DNA of 64,000 nucleotides, from assembly GCF_029168945.1 (NCBI RefSeq), contig NC_083605.1:3541280-3605279 (forward strand). The letters run 5' to 3'. Of the stretch, positions 47,109 through 59,914 are shown in pieces. The notes under the pieces are model-generated. The model saw only the letters and a list, made by a program, of their open reading frames with translations. It searched no databases and was not told the origin of the DNA. The position numbers were made by a program, and so were the translations under genes. This DNA is from Cannabis sativa (taxonomy: Eukaryota; Streptophyta; Magnoliopsida; Rosales; Cannabaceae). Numbering within the stretch: position 1 is the first letter of the stretch; every line of letters starts with the position of its first letter.

Positions 47109-47683
47109 CTTTTCTTATACATTTATTTAAACTTTTTACAAAACACAAAAAATAAAATGAGATTTATATAAATAGATAGTGCAAATTAATAAGAATCTTA
47201 ATCTCATCTAAAAACACAAACATGTATTTAATATTATTATCATAAAACTAGAGTATTGGAGATTAATTTCATTTTTAATACTTGAAATTTACAAAGAAAG
47301 CATTCGATTGGTAACAATATTATTAAAAAATATATATTATTAATCAATTAATTTAGATGGATTACAATGATAAGAATTGATGAAGTAGCATTAGCATTAC
47401 CAAGCCTATATATTATTAATCTTCACAAATCTAAGAAAATTTATTTAGTGAAACTAAGAGTAAATGGTTTAGGGTTGGAATATCTATTCTATATAAAGTG
47501 TGCCTATATAACTGAAATTCTTGGTTTATGAGAAATTTATGGGTGACTTTTTATTTTTATTTAATAAAATATTATTTATATATAATAAAATAATAATAAA
47601 ACAAATCATATTAATATTTGAACTGATATTTAGCATATTTCAACTCTATATATAATCACAACTATAACTCTAGAAATTAAAAA
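47109..47683. other. Left flank of the 5.6-kb array; possible Helitron 5' end at 47483
   Basis: AT-rich sequence upstream of the MATH pseudogene. At 47483 TCTATTCTATATAAAGTGTG followed by CCTATATAAC and TTCTTGGTTTA resembles the start of the Helitron at 4922 (TCTTTATATATTAAAAGTGC, TTCTTGGTTTA). No 3' end for it was found. Confidence 0.4.
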
Positions 47684-48669
47684 TCTATATATAATATAAA
47701 GGAAAGCACAAGAAGAGTTTATGTGTCATTTTATAAAATTTTCTTCCTATTTTTCTTAATTTCTAACACATTTTCTTATTTTGTTTGAAAACTAAACCAC
47801 ACAAACAAACTAAAAGTCCCACATTGTTTAAAAACTGTTTAGGTTTTATCTATGTAGGTTATAAATAATATTCTTATTACAATACTTTCCTTTATCTAAA
47901 AAATATTATTTTTTTTATGGGTGATTGATTAATTTCTTACTCAAGTTTTTATTTTTCCTAATTAGTCTCAATTTTTTAATTTTTTTTTTCTGAAAAGAAT
48001 ACAAAATATATTTTTGTACTTCTCAATATTTGTCAAGTTTAAAATAATTATAAAAAAAGATCTTTAATTAACTTTTTCATATAAAAAATATAGTAATTAT
48101 TTTCTATGTGGGTGATTGGTGAACTTAATCTTGCCCATTGTAATTTTTTTAAAGTGAATGCCGAATATATTTTTGCATTTTTCAATCTTTGTTAATTTTA
48201 AAATAATTATAAAAAAAATCATTTAATTATTTTTTCGTATAAAAATTATTTTCTTATAATTCTTTATTTTAATTTTATTTAATAATTACAACTATATTAA
48301 TATATTAATAAATGATATTTATTAGTATAATAAGACACCTTAAATATATCTTTTTTTATATATACTTCTTTGATATAAGACTATTATGAATGTTAAACTT
48401 TTAAGTTATATATATTTCATCAAATATGTAAATGATAGATATTATTTATTTACACATATTTTTACATTTTTCAATCTTTGCAAAATATTTAAAATTAAAA
48501 AAAAAAATCAGTTTTTAACAAATAAATCAATATGTATATAAAAGAAAACACTAAAGAAAATGAGGTGGCATCCTACAATATTTTAATCCATTTTTACTAT
48601 AAAAAGAATTTTAGTAAATTTAGTTTATTTTATATATTTATAGATATTGAGAAATATGACTTCTTAGTA

Positions 48670-48700
<31 letters not shown>

Positions 48701-50761
48701 TGTGAAAATCTCACATGAATTAAGAACTACATAATTAATATACTTCTAAACTATAAACAAAGTATTCTTACACTAACTTTTATTCAAAAAAAATATGGAC
48801 AGAAAATATATAAATTATTTTAACAAAAGAAAGCACAATAAAAGTTTATGTGTCATTTTATAATTTTTTCTTCCTATTTTTCTTATTTTCTAACATATTT
48901 TCCTATTTTTTTTTAAAACCAAACCACACAAACAAACTAAAAGTCCCACATTGTTTCAAAACTATTTAATTTTATCTATGTAGGTTATAAATAATTATAA
49001 AAAAAATCATTTAATTTTGTTTTTCATATAAAAATTAATCTCTTATAATTATTTATTTTAATTTTATTTAAATAGTTAAAACTATAATGATTTATTTATA
49101 TATGATATTTATTAGAATAATAAGACACCTTAAATATATATTTTTTATATATACTTATGTGACATGAGACTTTGTGAATGTTAAACTTTTAAGTTATATT
49201 TATTTCATCAAATATGTGAATAACAGATATTATTTATTTACACATATTTTTTCATTTTTTAATCTTTGTAAAATATTTTAAATTGAAAAAAAATCATTTT
49301 TTAATAAATAAATCATCTATATCTATATCAATATATATATAAAGGAAAGCATTCAAGAGTTTACGTGACATACTCCCCTTTTTTCTTTCTAATTTATCTA
49401 TTTTGTAGTTATTTTAGATTTTCATTTCATATTTGAACTTTTATAATTTATTAAAAGTATAAGAGAGGCGGCCATGTGGCATGAGCTATATTTCCTATTC
49501 TTTGTTTTATCTATTTTTCTATTTATTTAAGATTTTTATTAATTTTGATCATCATCATTAATACTCATACAAAAATTTAAAAGACACACTATTGAATATT
49601 ATTTAGTCTTTATTAAAAATAAAGATGTGATATATTCTCTTATAAAAAAACGTAGTATATTTATATCAATTTCACAAGTGTATATAGTTGGGTTTAAGAG
49701 AGCAATGATTTTTTCTATACATTTTTTAATTTTTATCATATTTGTGTATAAAAAATAAAAAGTTCAATAATAGTAATAATAATCTATCTCAAATCTCAAA
49801 TAATAATAAAAAATAAATAATACAAATAATATTTTAAATCAATTTTATAATTTTTTTTGTTCAAAGTATGCTCAATTATTTTAGTTCACTTTTATTATTT
49901 ATTTAATTATTTTATTTTACTTTTACATATCTAGGATTCTAATTTTTTAATTTTATGGGTTTTTTCTAATTTTTTTCATTAAACAAAAACATTCCATATA
50001 TGATTAAAAATAAATTTATTAAAAAAAAATAATATATTACATATAAAAAATGTAACATACATATATACACAAACTATAACAAGTGTAACAAACATATTAA
50101 TAAACAAACTATTCACATTCTTATAATAATTGCACCATACTCTTAAAAAAAATCAAAATGTAACTGCCAATATTAGTAATACATTTTAATATTAATAGTA
50201 ATTAAGGAATAACTTATATTCTTTTAGACTTCTGTTAGGATCATAACAATAATAATAAATCCAATAATAATTTTTTTTTTGTTAAAATCGAAAAAAAAAA
50301 ATCAAAATGTTACTGTCATTAGTAATACAGTTTCATATTAATATTAATAGTAATTAATGAATAGCTTATTGTCTTTTAGACTTCTCTTTGTATCATAAAA
50401 ATATATAATAATAAACTCAATAATAGTTTTATTTTTATTTTTGTTAAAATAGTGTATAATCTTTTTATAGGCTTCGTTTGTATAGGTAGTCAATTTTTAA
50501 AGAATATTATTCCAACATGTATAAGTTAATTAAAACAAGTGTTTTTTTTTATAAGAAATAGACATGCAATTAATAATAATTATAATTATTTTTTTACGTG
50601 ATAATTTTAATTAATTATAATAAGTAATAAATATAATTAAAAAAGACAATCAATAGAAGAATACTAAGAAAAACGTAATTTGAAAAGAATATATATAGTA
50701 CTAAAACCTTTTTGATTATCAGAAGCCATAAATAAAAAATACAAGCTAATATCTCATGTAG

Positions 50762-50808
50762 GGGTCTATATCCTTCGTGGTGTTCTCTCTAATGACGATC
50801 TCAACAAG
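50762..50808 (+). other. Exon-like fragment inside the 5.6-kb unit
   Basis: A 47-bp block of balanced base composition has a good acceptor before it (CATGTAG|GGG) and donor after it (AACAAG|GTTTCC). One frame reads V-Y-I-L-R-G-V-L-S-N-D-D-L-N-K. It stands out from the surrounding very AT-rich DNA and may be a captured host exon. It recurs at 56370-56416 and 61980-62026. The parent gene is not recognised. Confidence 0.4.
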
Positions 50809-52014
50809 GTTTCCTTTCTTCCTTTTTCTCATATTCATTTTTTAATTTTGTTTATTAATGAATTCCCTTTCTTAATTATTTTTTAGTGGTATTCCATTCT
50901 TATTGATAGATTTGTAAATTTAAGTATAACTCATATATCGATTTCCTTGAGTAGTTCTATTGACTTTTAGTATATTCCCTTTTAAAAACGAAATGGTGAA
51001 TTATCTATATTCTTATTTTTTCCTCAACAAAAATAATATGCTCAGACAAATGCCATGTATTTCTATAAGTAAGGCACAATAGATGTACAAATGGAATTTA
51101 CAATAATTCAAACTGTTTCATTTAATTTATTTTCTTCTTCACTCTTTTGTGTTATTTTTGTTAGTAAAAGTCAAGTTAATTTCATTATTATTTGAACAGA
51201 TGACTTATATGGATAAACTTAGATATTGTGATAGTTTATTTTTTTAAAAAATAGTATGGGTCTCTCTTATATTGATTATTAATTATTAAATTTAGCACAA
51301 GAGAGTTTATATATCTCAATATTTTTTTTAGAATTTTTAATTTTTTACAAATAAATAAATTATTAAATCATTCAATAGTAAGATATTAAAATAGTGTCTT
51401 TTCAATTTTGATAACTCTCACCCTAAATAATTACCTATAAATAATAAAAAACTATCAAATCATTCATAAATATAATTTATATAGTGACTTTTTATTTTTA
51501 TAACTCACAACCTAAATAGTTCTCTATAAATAGTGATAATAATATTTTATGTATTTCATATAGTATTTTGTTGAGATATTATCTTTTTCATATTCATCCT
51601 TCTCTGTATACAATATAGATTAATATTGTTTTTTAAAAAATTGATAATAGAATGAGCTCTAAGATTTTGGGTACTTTAATCTTTTATTTAGTATTGTTTG
51701 TCTCATATGCTCCCAGGTGGTAGTAAAAGATCTTTCAAAGATAATTGTGAAAAAAAAAAAATCATGAGTTATGTTTGTAAATACATATTCTAAATTAAAC
51801 ATACTAATTTTAAATAATATTATTTTTATTTGTGTTATGTATGCATATATATAGAGTAGTGTAACATTAGATAGCTTCTTATTTTTCATTTTTCATAAAA
51901 TTTGTGTAATTTCTTGGTCTTACTATATATACTTTTTTTCCTCATCAAATATATATTGACATGATTCATTGATATTTTCATAATATTTGTGTAATTTCTT
52001 GACCTTACTATATA

Positions 52015-52050
<36 letters not shown>
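52015..52050. repeat. (TA)n microsatellite, length differs between units
   Basis: A TA run of about 16 units here; at 57627-57650 it is shorter and interrupted by TT, and at 63235-63271 it is longest. It is a convenient marker to tell the three units apart. Confidence 0.9.
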
Positions 52051-52051
<1 letters not shown>

Positions 52052-53298
52052 TCATTAGAGATTGTTGTCTCACACTCTCATTGGTGTAAAAATGCAAATT
52101 GATGATCATCTCTAAAAAATGGAGGCAACCACAACAATACATGTGAAATATTTTTTTTATTATTTATTTAAAATATAGTTGTGTAAAATATAAATACTTA
52201 GGATTTTATATCTATATTTATATATACGAAAAACACAAAGCAAGTCCTGGTGACATATTAGACTTTTTTCATTCTATTTTTGAAAATTTGTGAATTTTTT
52301 CTATTTTATTTGAAAAACAACTACACAAACAAAACTATGTATAAAATTACTTCTTCAAATATATTAGAACTAAATGTCTCACATTATTTATAAATTATGT
52401 AGGTATTATTCATATATGTTATAAATATTGTTCTTATTATGCTATATTAAATTATATTTTTTATGGGTGGTTGATTAATTTCTTACACTATAAGTTTTTA
52501 TTTATTTTTTACTTTTAATGTCTTACTCTATAAGTTTGTTATTTTTTTATCTAATATACAATTTACTATTTATATTTTTAAAAATAGTTATTTATAATTT
52601 AATAATTATTTGTTTTATAAATTTTTTATTTTTCATGTAATATATAATTTATTATGAAATAATTTTATTTTAAGAATTTTATATATACTATTCTGTATTT
52701 TTTATTAGCTTAAAAAATTTCAAAATAAATTATTTTAAATGAACTAAATATTTTTTTCTCTATATATACATATATGAAAAAATAGAAATCAAATGAGATG
52801 TCATCTTATGATTATTTTTATTTTATAATATATCTTCTGAGTATTATACTTATTAACTCTATAAAAATATTTAATTTAAATATATATGATTATAAAATTA
52901 AGTTTGCTATGAATGAAAAAAATAAGAAAAATGAGATTTTTTTATTACTTAAAAACTTATACCATTATAATATCTAACTCATTTAAAAAGAATATATTTT
53001 TAATAACTTTTAATTATTATAAATAACTTCATCTGAGACGCGTCTTTATTTTTATTATATTATGATTAATATTTATGCTAATTATGTAAAAAAAAATTAC
53101 ATAATATATTATATAATTTTATATTATTCATAAAAAAATAATTAAAAAATATTAGACTTAAAATTTCATTCATAACTAAAAATTAATTTTTTTAATGTAA
53201 AATTTTAAAAAAATTATTAAAATCGCGCGAAGCGCGGATCTATTCCCTAGTATAAATATAAAAGAAAACACTAAAGAAAATGAGGTGACATCCTTCTA

Positions 53299-54282
53299 TC
53301 TATATATAATATAAAGGAAAGCACAAGAAGAGTTTATGTGTCATTTTATAAAATTTTCTTCCTATTTTTCTTAATTTCTAACACATTTTCTTATTTTGTT
53401 TGAAAACTAAACCACACAAACAAACTAAAAGTCCCACATTGTTTAACTGTTTAGGTTTTATCTATGTAGGTTATAAATAATATTCTTATTACAATACTTT
53501 CCTTTATCTAAAAAATATTATTTTTTTTATGGGTGATTGATTAATTTCTTACTCAAGTTTTTATTTTTCCTAATTAGTCTCAATTTTTTAATTTTTTTTT
53601 TCTGAAAAGAATACAAAATATATTTTTGTACTTCTCAATATTTGTCAAGTTTAAAATAATTATAAAAAAAGATCTTTAATTAACTTTTTCATATAAAAAA
53701 TATAGTAATTATTTTCTATGTGGGTGATTGGTGAACTTAATCTTGCCCATTGTAATTTTTTTAAAGTGAATGCCGAATATATTTTTGCATTTTTCAATCT
53801 TTGTTAATTTTAAAATAAATTATAAAAAAAATCATTTAATTATTTTTTCGTATAAAAATTATTTTCTTATAATTCTTTATTTTAATTTTATTTAATAATT
53901 ACAACTATATTAATATATTAATAAATGATATTTATTAGTATAATAAGACACCTTAAATATATCTTTTTTTATATATACTTCTTTGATATAAGACTATTAT
54001 GAATGTTAAACTTTTAAGTTATATATATTTCATCAAATATGTAAATGATAGATATTATTTATTTACACATATTTTTACATTTTTCAATCTTTGCAAAATA
54101 TTTAAAATTAAAAAAAAAAATCAGTTTTTAACAAATAAATCAATATGTATATAAAAGAAAACACTAAAGAAAATGAGGTGGCATCCTACAATATTTTAAT
54201 CCATTTTTACTATAAAAAGAATTTTAGTAAATTTAGTTTATTTTATATATTTATAGATATTGAGAAATATGACTTCTTAGTA

Positions 54283-54313
<31 letters not shown>

Positions 54314-57300
54314 TGTGAAAATCTCACATGAATTAAGAACTACATAATTAATATACTTCTAAACTATAAACAAAGTATTCTTACACTAACTTTTATTCAA
54401 AAAATATGGACAGAAAATATATAAATTATTTTAACAAAAGAAAGCACAATAAAAGTTTATGTGTCATTTTATAATTTTTCTTCCTATTTTTCTTATTTTC
54501 TAACATATTTTCCTATTTTTTTTTAAAACCAAACCACACAAACAAACTAAAAGTCCCACATTGTTTCAAAACTATTTAATTTTATCTATGTAGGTTATAA
54601 ATAATTATAAAAAAAATCATTTAATTTTGTTTTTCATATAAAAATTAATCTCTTATAATTATTTATTTTAATTTTATTTAAATAGTTAAAACTATAATGA
54701 TTTATTTATATATGATATTTATTAGAATAATAAGACACCTTAAATATATATTTTTTATATATACTTATGTGACATGAGACTTTGTGAATGTTAAACTTTT
54801 AAGTTATATTTATTTCATCAAATATGTGAATAACAGATATTATTTATTTACACATATTTTTTCATTTTTTAATCTTTGTAAAATATTTTAAATTGAAAAA
54901 AAATCATTTTTTAATAAATAAATCATCTATATCTATATCAATATATATATAAAGGAAAGCATTCAAGAGTTTACGTGACATACTCCCCTTTTTTCTTTCT
55001 AATTTATCTATTTTGTAGTTATTTTAGATTTTCATTTCATATTTGAACTTTTATAATTTATTAAAAGTATAAGAGAGGCGGCCATGTGGCATGAGCTATA
55101 TTTCCTATTCTTTGTTTTATCTATTTTTCTATTTATTTAAGATTTTTATTAATTTTGATCATCATCATTAATACTCATACAAAAATTTAAAAGACACACT
55201 ATTGAATATTATTTAGTCTTTATTAAAAATAAAGATGTGATATATTCTCTTATAAAAACGTAGTATATTTATATCAATTTCACAAGTGTATATAGTTGGG
55301 TTTAAGAGAGCAATGATTTTTTCTATACATTTTTTAATTTTTATCATATTTGTGTATAAAAAATAAAAAGTTCACTAATAGTAATAATAATCTATCTCAA
55401 ATCTCAAATAATAATAAAAAATAAATAATACAAATAATATTTTAAATCAATTTTATAATTTTTTTTGTTCAAAGTATGCTCAATTATTTTAGTTCACTTT
55501 TATTATTTATTTAATTATTTTATTTTACTTTTACATATCTAGGATTCTAATTTTTTAATTTTATGGGTTTTTTCTAATTTTTTTCATTAAACAAAAACAT
55601 TCCATATATGATTAAAAATAAATTTATTAAAAAAAAATAATATATTACATATAAAAAATGTAACATACATATATACACAAACTATAACAAGTGTAACAAA
55701 CATATTAATAAACAAACTATTCACATTCTTATAATAATTGCACCATACTCTTAAAAAAAATCAAAATGTAACTGCCAATATTAGTAATACATTTTAATAT
55801 TAATAGTAATTAAGGAATAACTTATATTCTTTTAGACTTCTGTTAGGATCATAACAATAATAATAAATCCAATAATAATTTTTTTTTTGTTAAAATCGAA
55901 AAAAAAAAATCAAAATGTTACTGTCATTAGTAATACAGTTTCATATTAATATTAATAGTAATTAATGAATAGCTTATTGTCTTTTAGACTTCTCTTTGTA
56001 TCATAAAAATATATAATAATAAACTCAATAATAGTTTTATTTTTATTTTTGTTAAAATAGTGTATAATCTTTTTATAGGCTTCGTTTGTATAGGTAGTCA
56101 ATTTTTAAAGAATATTATTCCAACATGTATAAGTTAATTAAAACAAGTGTTTTTTTTTATAAGAAATAGACATGCAATTAATAATAATTATAATTATTTT
56201 TTTACGTGATAATTTTAATTAATTATAATAAGTAATAAATATAATTAAAAAAGACAATCAATAGAAGAATACTAAGAAAAACGTAATTTGAAAAGAATAT
56301 ATATAGTACTAAAACCTTTTTGATTATCAGAAGCCATAAATAAAAAATACAAGCTAATATCTCATGTAGGGGTCTATATCCTTCGTGGTGTTCTCTCTAA
56401 TGACGATCTCAACAAGGTTTCCTTTCTTCCTTTTTCTCATATTCATTTTTTAATTTTGTTTATTAATGAATTCCCTTTCTTAATTATTTTTTAGTGGTAT
56501 TCCATTCTTATTGATAGATTTGTAAATTTAAGTATAACTCATATATCGATTTCCTTGAGTAGTTCTATTGACTTTTAGTATATTCCCTTTTAAAAACGAA
56601 ATGGTGAATTATCTATATTCTTATTTTTTCCTCAACAAAAATAATATGCTCAGACAAATGCCATGTATTTCTATAAGTAAGGCACAATAGATGTACAAAT
56701 GGAATTTACAATAATTCAAACTGTTTCATTTAATTTATTTTCTTCTTCACTCTTTTGTGTTATTTTTGTTAGTAAAAGTCAAGTTAATTTCATTATTATT
56801 TGAACAGATGACTTATATGGATAAACTTAGATATTGTGATAGTTTATTTTTTTAAAAAATAGTATGGGTCTCTCTTATATTGATTATTAATTATTAAATT
56901 TAGCACAAGAGAGTTTATATATCTCAATATTTTTTTTAGAATTTTTAATTTTTTACAAATAAATAAATTATTAAATCATTCAATAGTAAGATATTAAAAT
57001 AGTGTCTTTTCAATTTTGATAACTCTCACCCTAAATAATTACCTATAAATAATAAAAAACTATCAAATCATTCATAAATATAATTTATATAGTGACTTTT
57101 TATTTTTATAACTCACAACCTAAATAGTTCTCTATAAATAGTGATAATAATATTTTATGTATTTCATATAGTATTTTGTTGAGATATTATCTTTTTCATA
57201 TTCATCCTTCTCTGTATACAATATAGATTAATATTGTTTTTTAAAAAATTGATAATAGAATGAGCTCTAAGATTTTGGGTACTTTAATCTTTTATTTAGT

Positions 57301-58900
57301 ATTGTTTGTCTCATATGCTCCCAGGTGGTAGTAAAAGATCTTTCAAAGATAATTGTGAAAAAAAAAAAATCATGAGTTATGTTTGTAAATACATATTCTA
57401 AATTAAACATACTAATTTTAAATAATATTATTTTTATTTGTGTTATGTATGCATATATATAGAGTAGTGTAACATTAGATAGCTTCTTATTTTTCATTTT
57501 TCATAAAATTTGTGTAATTTCTTGGTCTTACTATATATACTTTTTTTCCTCATCAAATATATATTGACATGATTCATTGATATTTTCATAATATTTGTGT
57601 AATTTCTTGACCTTACTATATATTCATATATATATATATTTATATATATTCTCATTAGAGATTGTTGTCTCACACTCTCATTGGTGTAAAAATGCAAATT
57701 GATGATCATCTCTAAAAAATGGAGGCAACCACAACAATACATGTGAAATATTTTTTTTATTATTTATTTAAAATATAGTTGTGTAAAATATAAATACTTA
57801 GGATTTTATATCTATATTTATATATACGAAAAACACAAAGCAAGTCCTGGTGACATATTAGACTTTTTTCATTCTATTTTTGAAAATTTGTGAATTTTTT
57901 CTATTTTATTTGAAAAACAACTACACAAACAAAACTATGTATAAAATTACTTCTTCAAATATATTAGAACTAAATGTCTCACATTATTTATAAATTATGT
58001 AGGTATTATTCATATATGTTATAAATATTGTTCTTATTATGCTATATTAAATTATATTTTTTATGGGTGGTTGATTAATTTCTTACACTATAAGTTTTTA
58101 TTTATTTTTTACTTTTAATGTCTTACTCTATAAGTTTGTTATTTTTTTATCTAATATACAATTTACTATTTATATTTTTAAAAATAGTTATTTATAATTT
58201 AATAATTATTTGTTTTATAAATTTTTTATTTTTCATGTAATATATAATTTATTATGAAATAATTTTATTTTAAGAATTTTATATATACTATTCTGTATTT
58301 TTTATTAGCTTAAAAAATTTCAAAATAAATTATTTTAAATGAACTAAATATTTTTTTTTCTCTATATATACATATATGAAAAAATAGAAATCAAATGAGA
58401 TGTCATCTTATGATTATTTTTATTTTATAATATATCTTCTGAGTATTATACTTATTAACTCTATAAAAATATTTAATTTAAATATATATGATTATAAAAT
58501 TAAGTTTGCTATGAATGAAAAAAATAAGAAAAATGAGATTTTTTTATTACTTAAAAACTTATACCATTATAATATCTAACTCATTTAAAAAGAATATATT
58601 TTTAATAAATTTTAATTATTATAAATAACTTCATCTGAGACGCGTCTTTATTTTTATTATATTATGATTAATATTTATGCTAATTATGTAAAAAAAAATT
58701 ACATAATATATTATATAATTTTATATTATTCATAAAAAAATAATTAAAAAATATTAGACTTAAAATTTCATTCATAACTAAAAATTAATTTTTTTAATGT
58801 AAAATTTTAAAAAAATTATTAAAATCGCGCGAAGCGCGGATCTATTCCCTAGTATAAATATAAAAGAAAACACTAAAGAAAATGAGGTGACATCCTTCTA
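53299..58900 (+). mobile_element. Tandem Helitron-like unit 2
   Basis: Near-identical to unit 1 over its whole length: same 5' start, same hairpin (58826-58838) and CTAG at 58849-58852, same spacer at 58853-58900. Differences are few and mostly length changes in A, T or TA runs, for example GTTTAACTG for GTTTAAAAACTG near the start. Confidence 0.8.
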
Positions 58901-59883
58901 TCTATATATAATATAAAGGAAAGCACAAGAAGAGTTTATGTGTCATTTTATAAAATTTTCTTCCTATTTTTCTTAATTTCTAACACATTTTCTTATTTTG
59001 TTTGAAAACTAAACCACACAAACAAACTAAAAGTCCCACATTGTTTAACTGTTTAGGTTTTATCTATGTAGGTTATAAATAATATTCTTATTACAATACT
59101 TTCCTTTATCTAAAAAATATTATTTTTTTTATGGGTGATTGATTAATTTCTTACTCAAGTTTTTATTTTTCCTAATTAGTCTCAATTTTTTAATTTTTTT
59201 TTTCTGAAAAGAATACAAAATATATTTTTGTACTTCTCAATATTTGTCAAGTTTAAAATAATTATAAAAAAAGATCTTTAATTAACTTTTTCATATAAAA
59301 AATATAGTAATTATTTTCTATGTGGGTGATTGGTGAACTTAATCTTGCCCATTGTAATTTTTTTAAAGTGAATGCCGAATATATTTTTGCATTTTTCAAT
59401 CTTTGTTAATTTTAAAATAATTATAAAAAAAATCATTTAATTATTTTTTCGTATAAAAATTATTTTCTTATAATTCTTTATTTTAATTTTATTTAATAAT
59501 TACAACTATATTAATATATTAATAAATGATATTTATTAGTATAATAAGACACCTTAAATATATCTTTTTTTATATATACTTCTTTGATATAAGACTATTA
59601 TGAATGTTAAACTTTTAAGTTATATATATTTCATCAAATATGTAAATGATAGATATTATTTATTTACACATATTTTTACATTTTTCAATCTTTGCAAAAT
59701 ATTTAAAATTAAAAAAAAAAATCAGTTTTTAACAAATAAATCAATATGTATATAAAAGAAAACACTAAAGAAAATGAGGTGGCATCCTACAATATTTTAA
59801 TCCATTTTTACTATAAAAAGAATTTTAGTAAATTTAGTTTATTTTATATATTTATAGATATTGAGAAATATGACTTCTTAGTA

Positions 59884-59914
<31 letters not shown>

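Larger units (their letters stand above)
47684..53298 (+). mobile_element. Tandem Helitron-like unit 1 (5,567-bp element plus 48-bp spacer)
   Basis: It starts A|TCTATATATAATATAAAGG. The 3' end is the hairpin CGCGC-GAA-GCGCG (53224-53236), ten bases, then CTAG (53247-53250) followed by T. A 48-bp spacer (53251-53298) leads straight into the next unit. AT content is very high and no frame exceeds about 90 codons, so Rep/helicase is absent. Internal blocks resembling the 5' end recur (near 48530, 48820, 49320, 52240). The ends are typical of Helitrons, but proof would need an empty site. Confidence 0.75.

Noticed and set aside
51659..51889. A 76-codon minus-strand frame repeated identically in all three 5.6-kb units (also 57267-57497 and 62877-63107)
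   Set aside because: Its repetition follows from the tandem duplication of the DNA. The sequence is low-complexity AT-rich DNA, has no domain character and no supporting promoter or splice context, so conservation is not evidence for coding.
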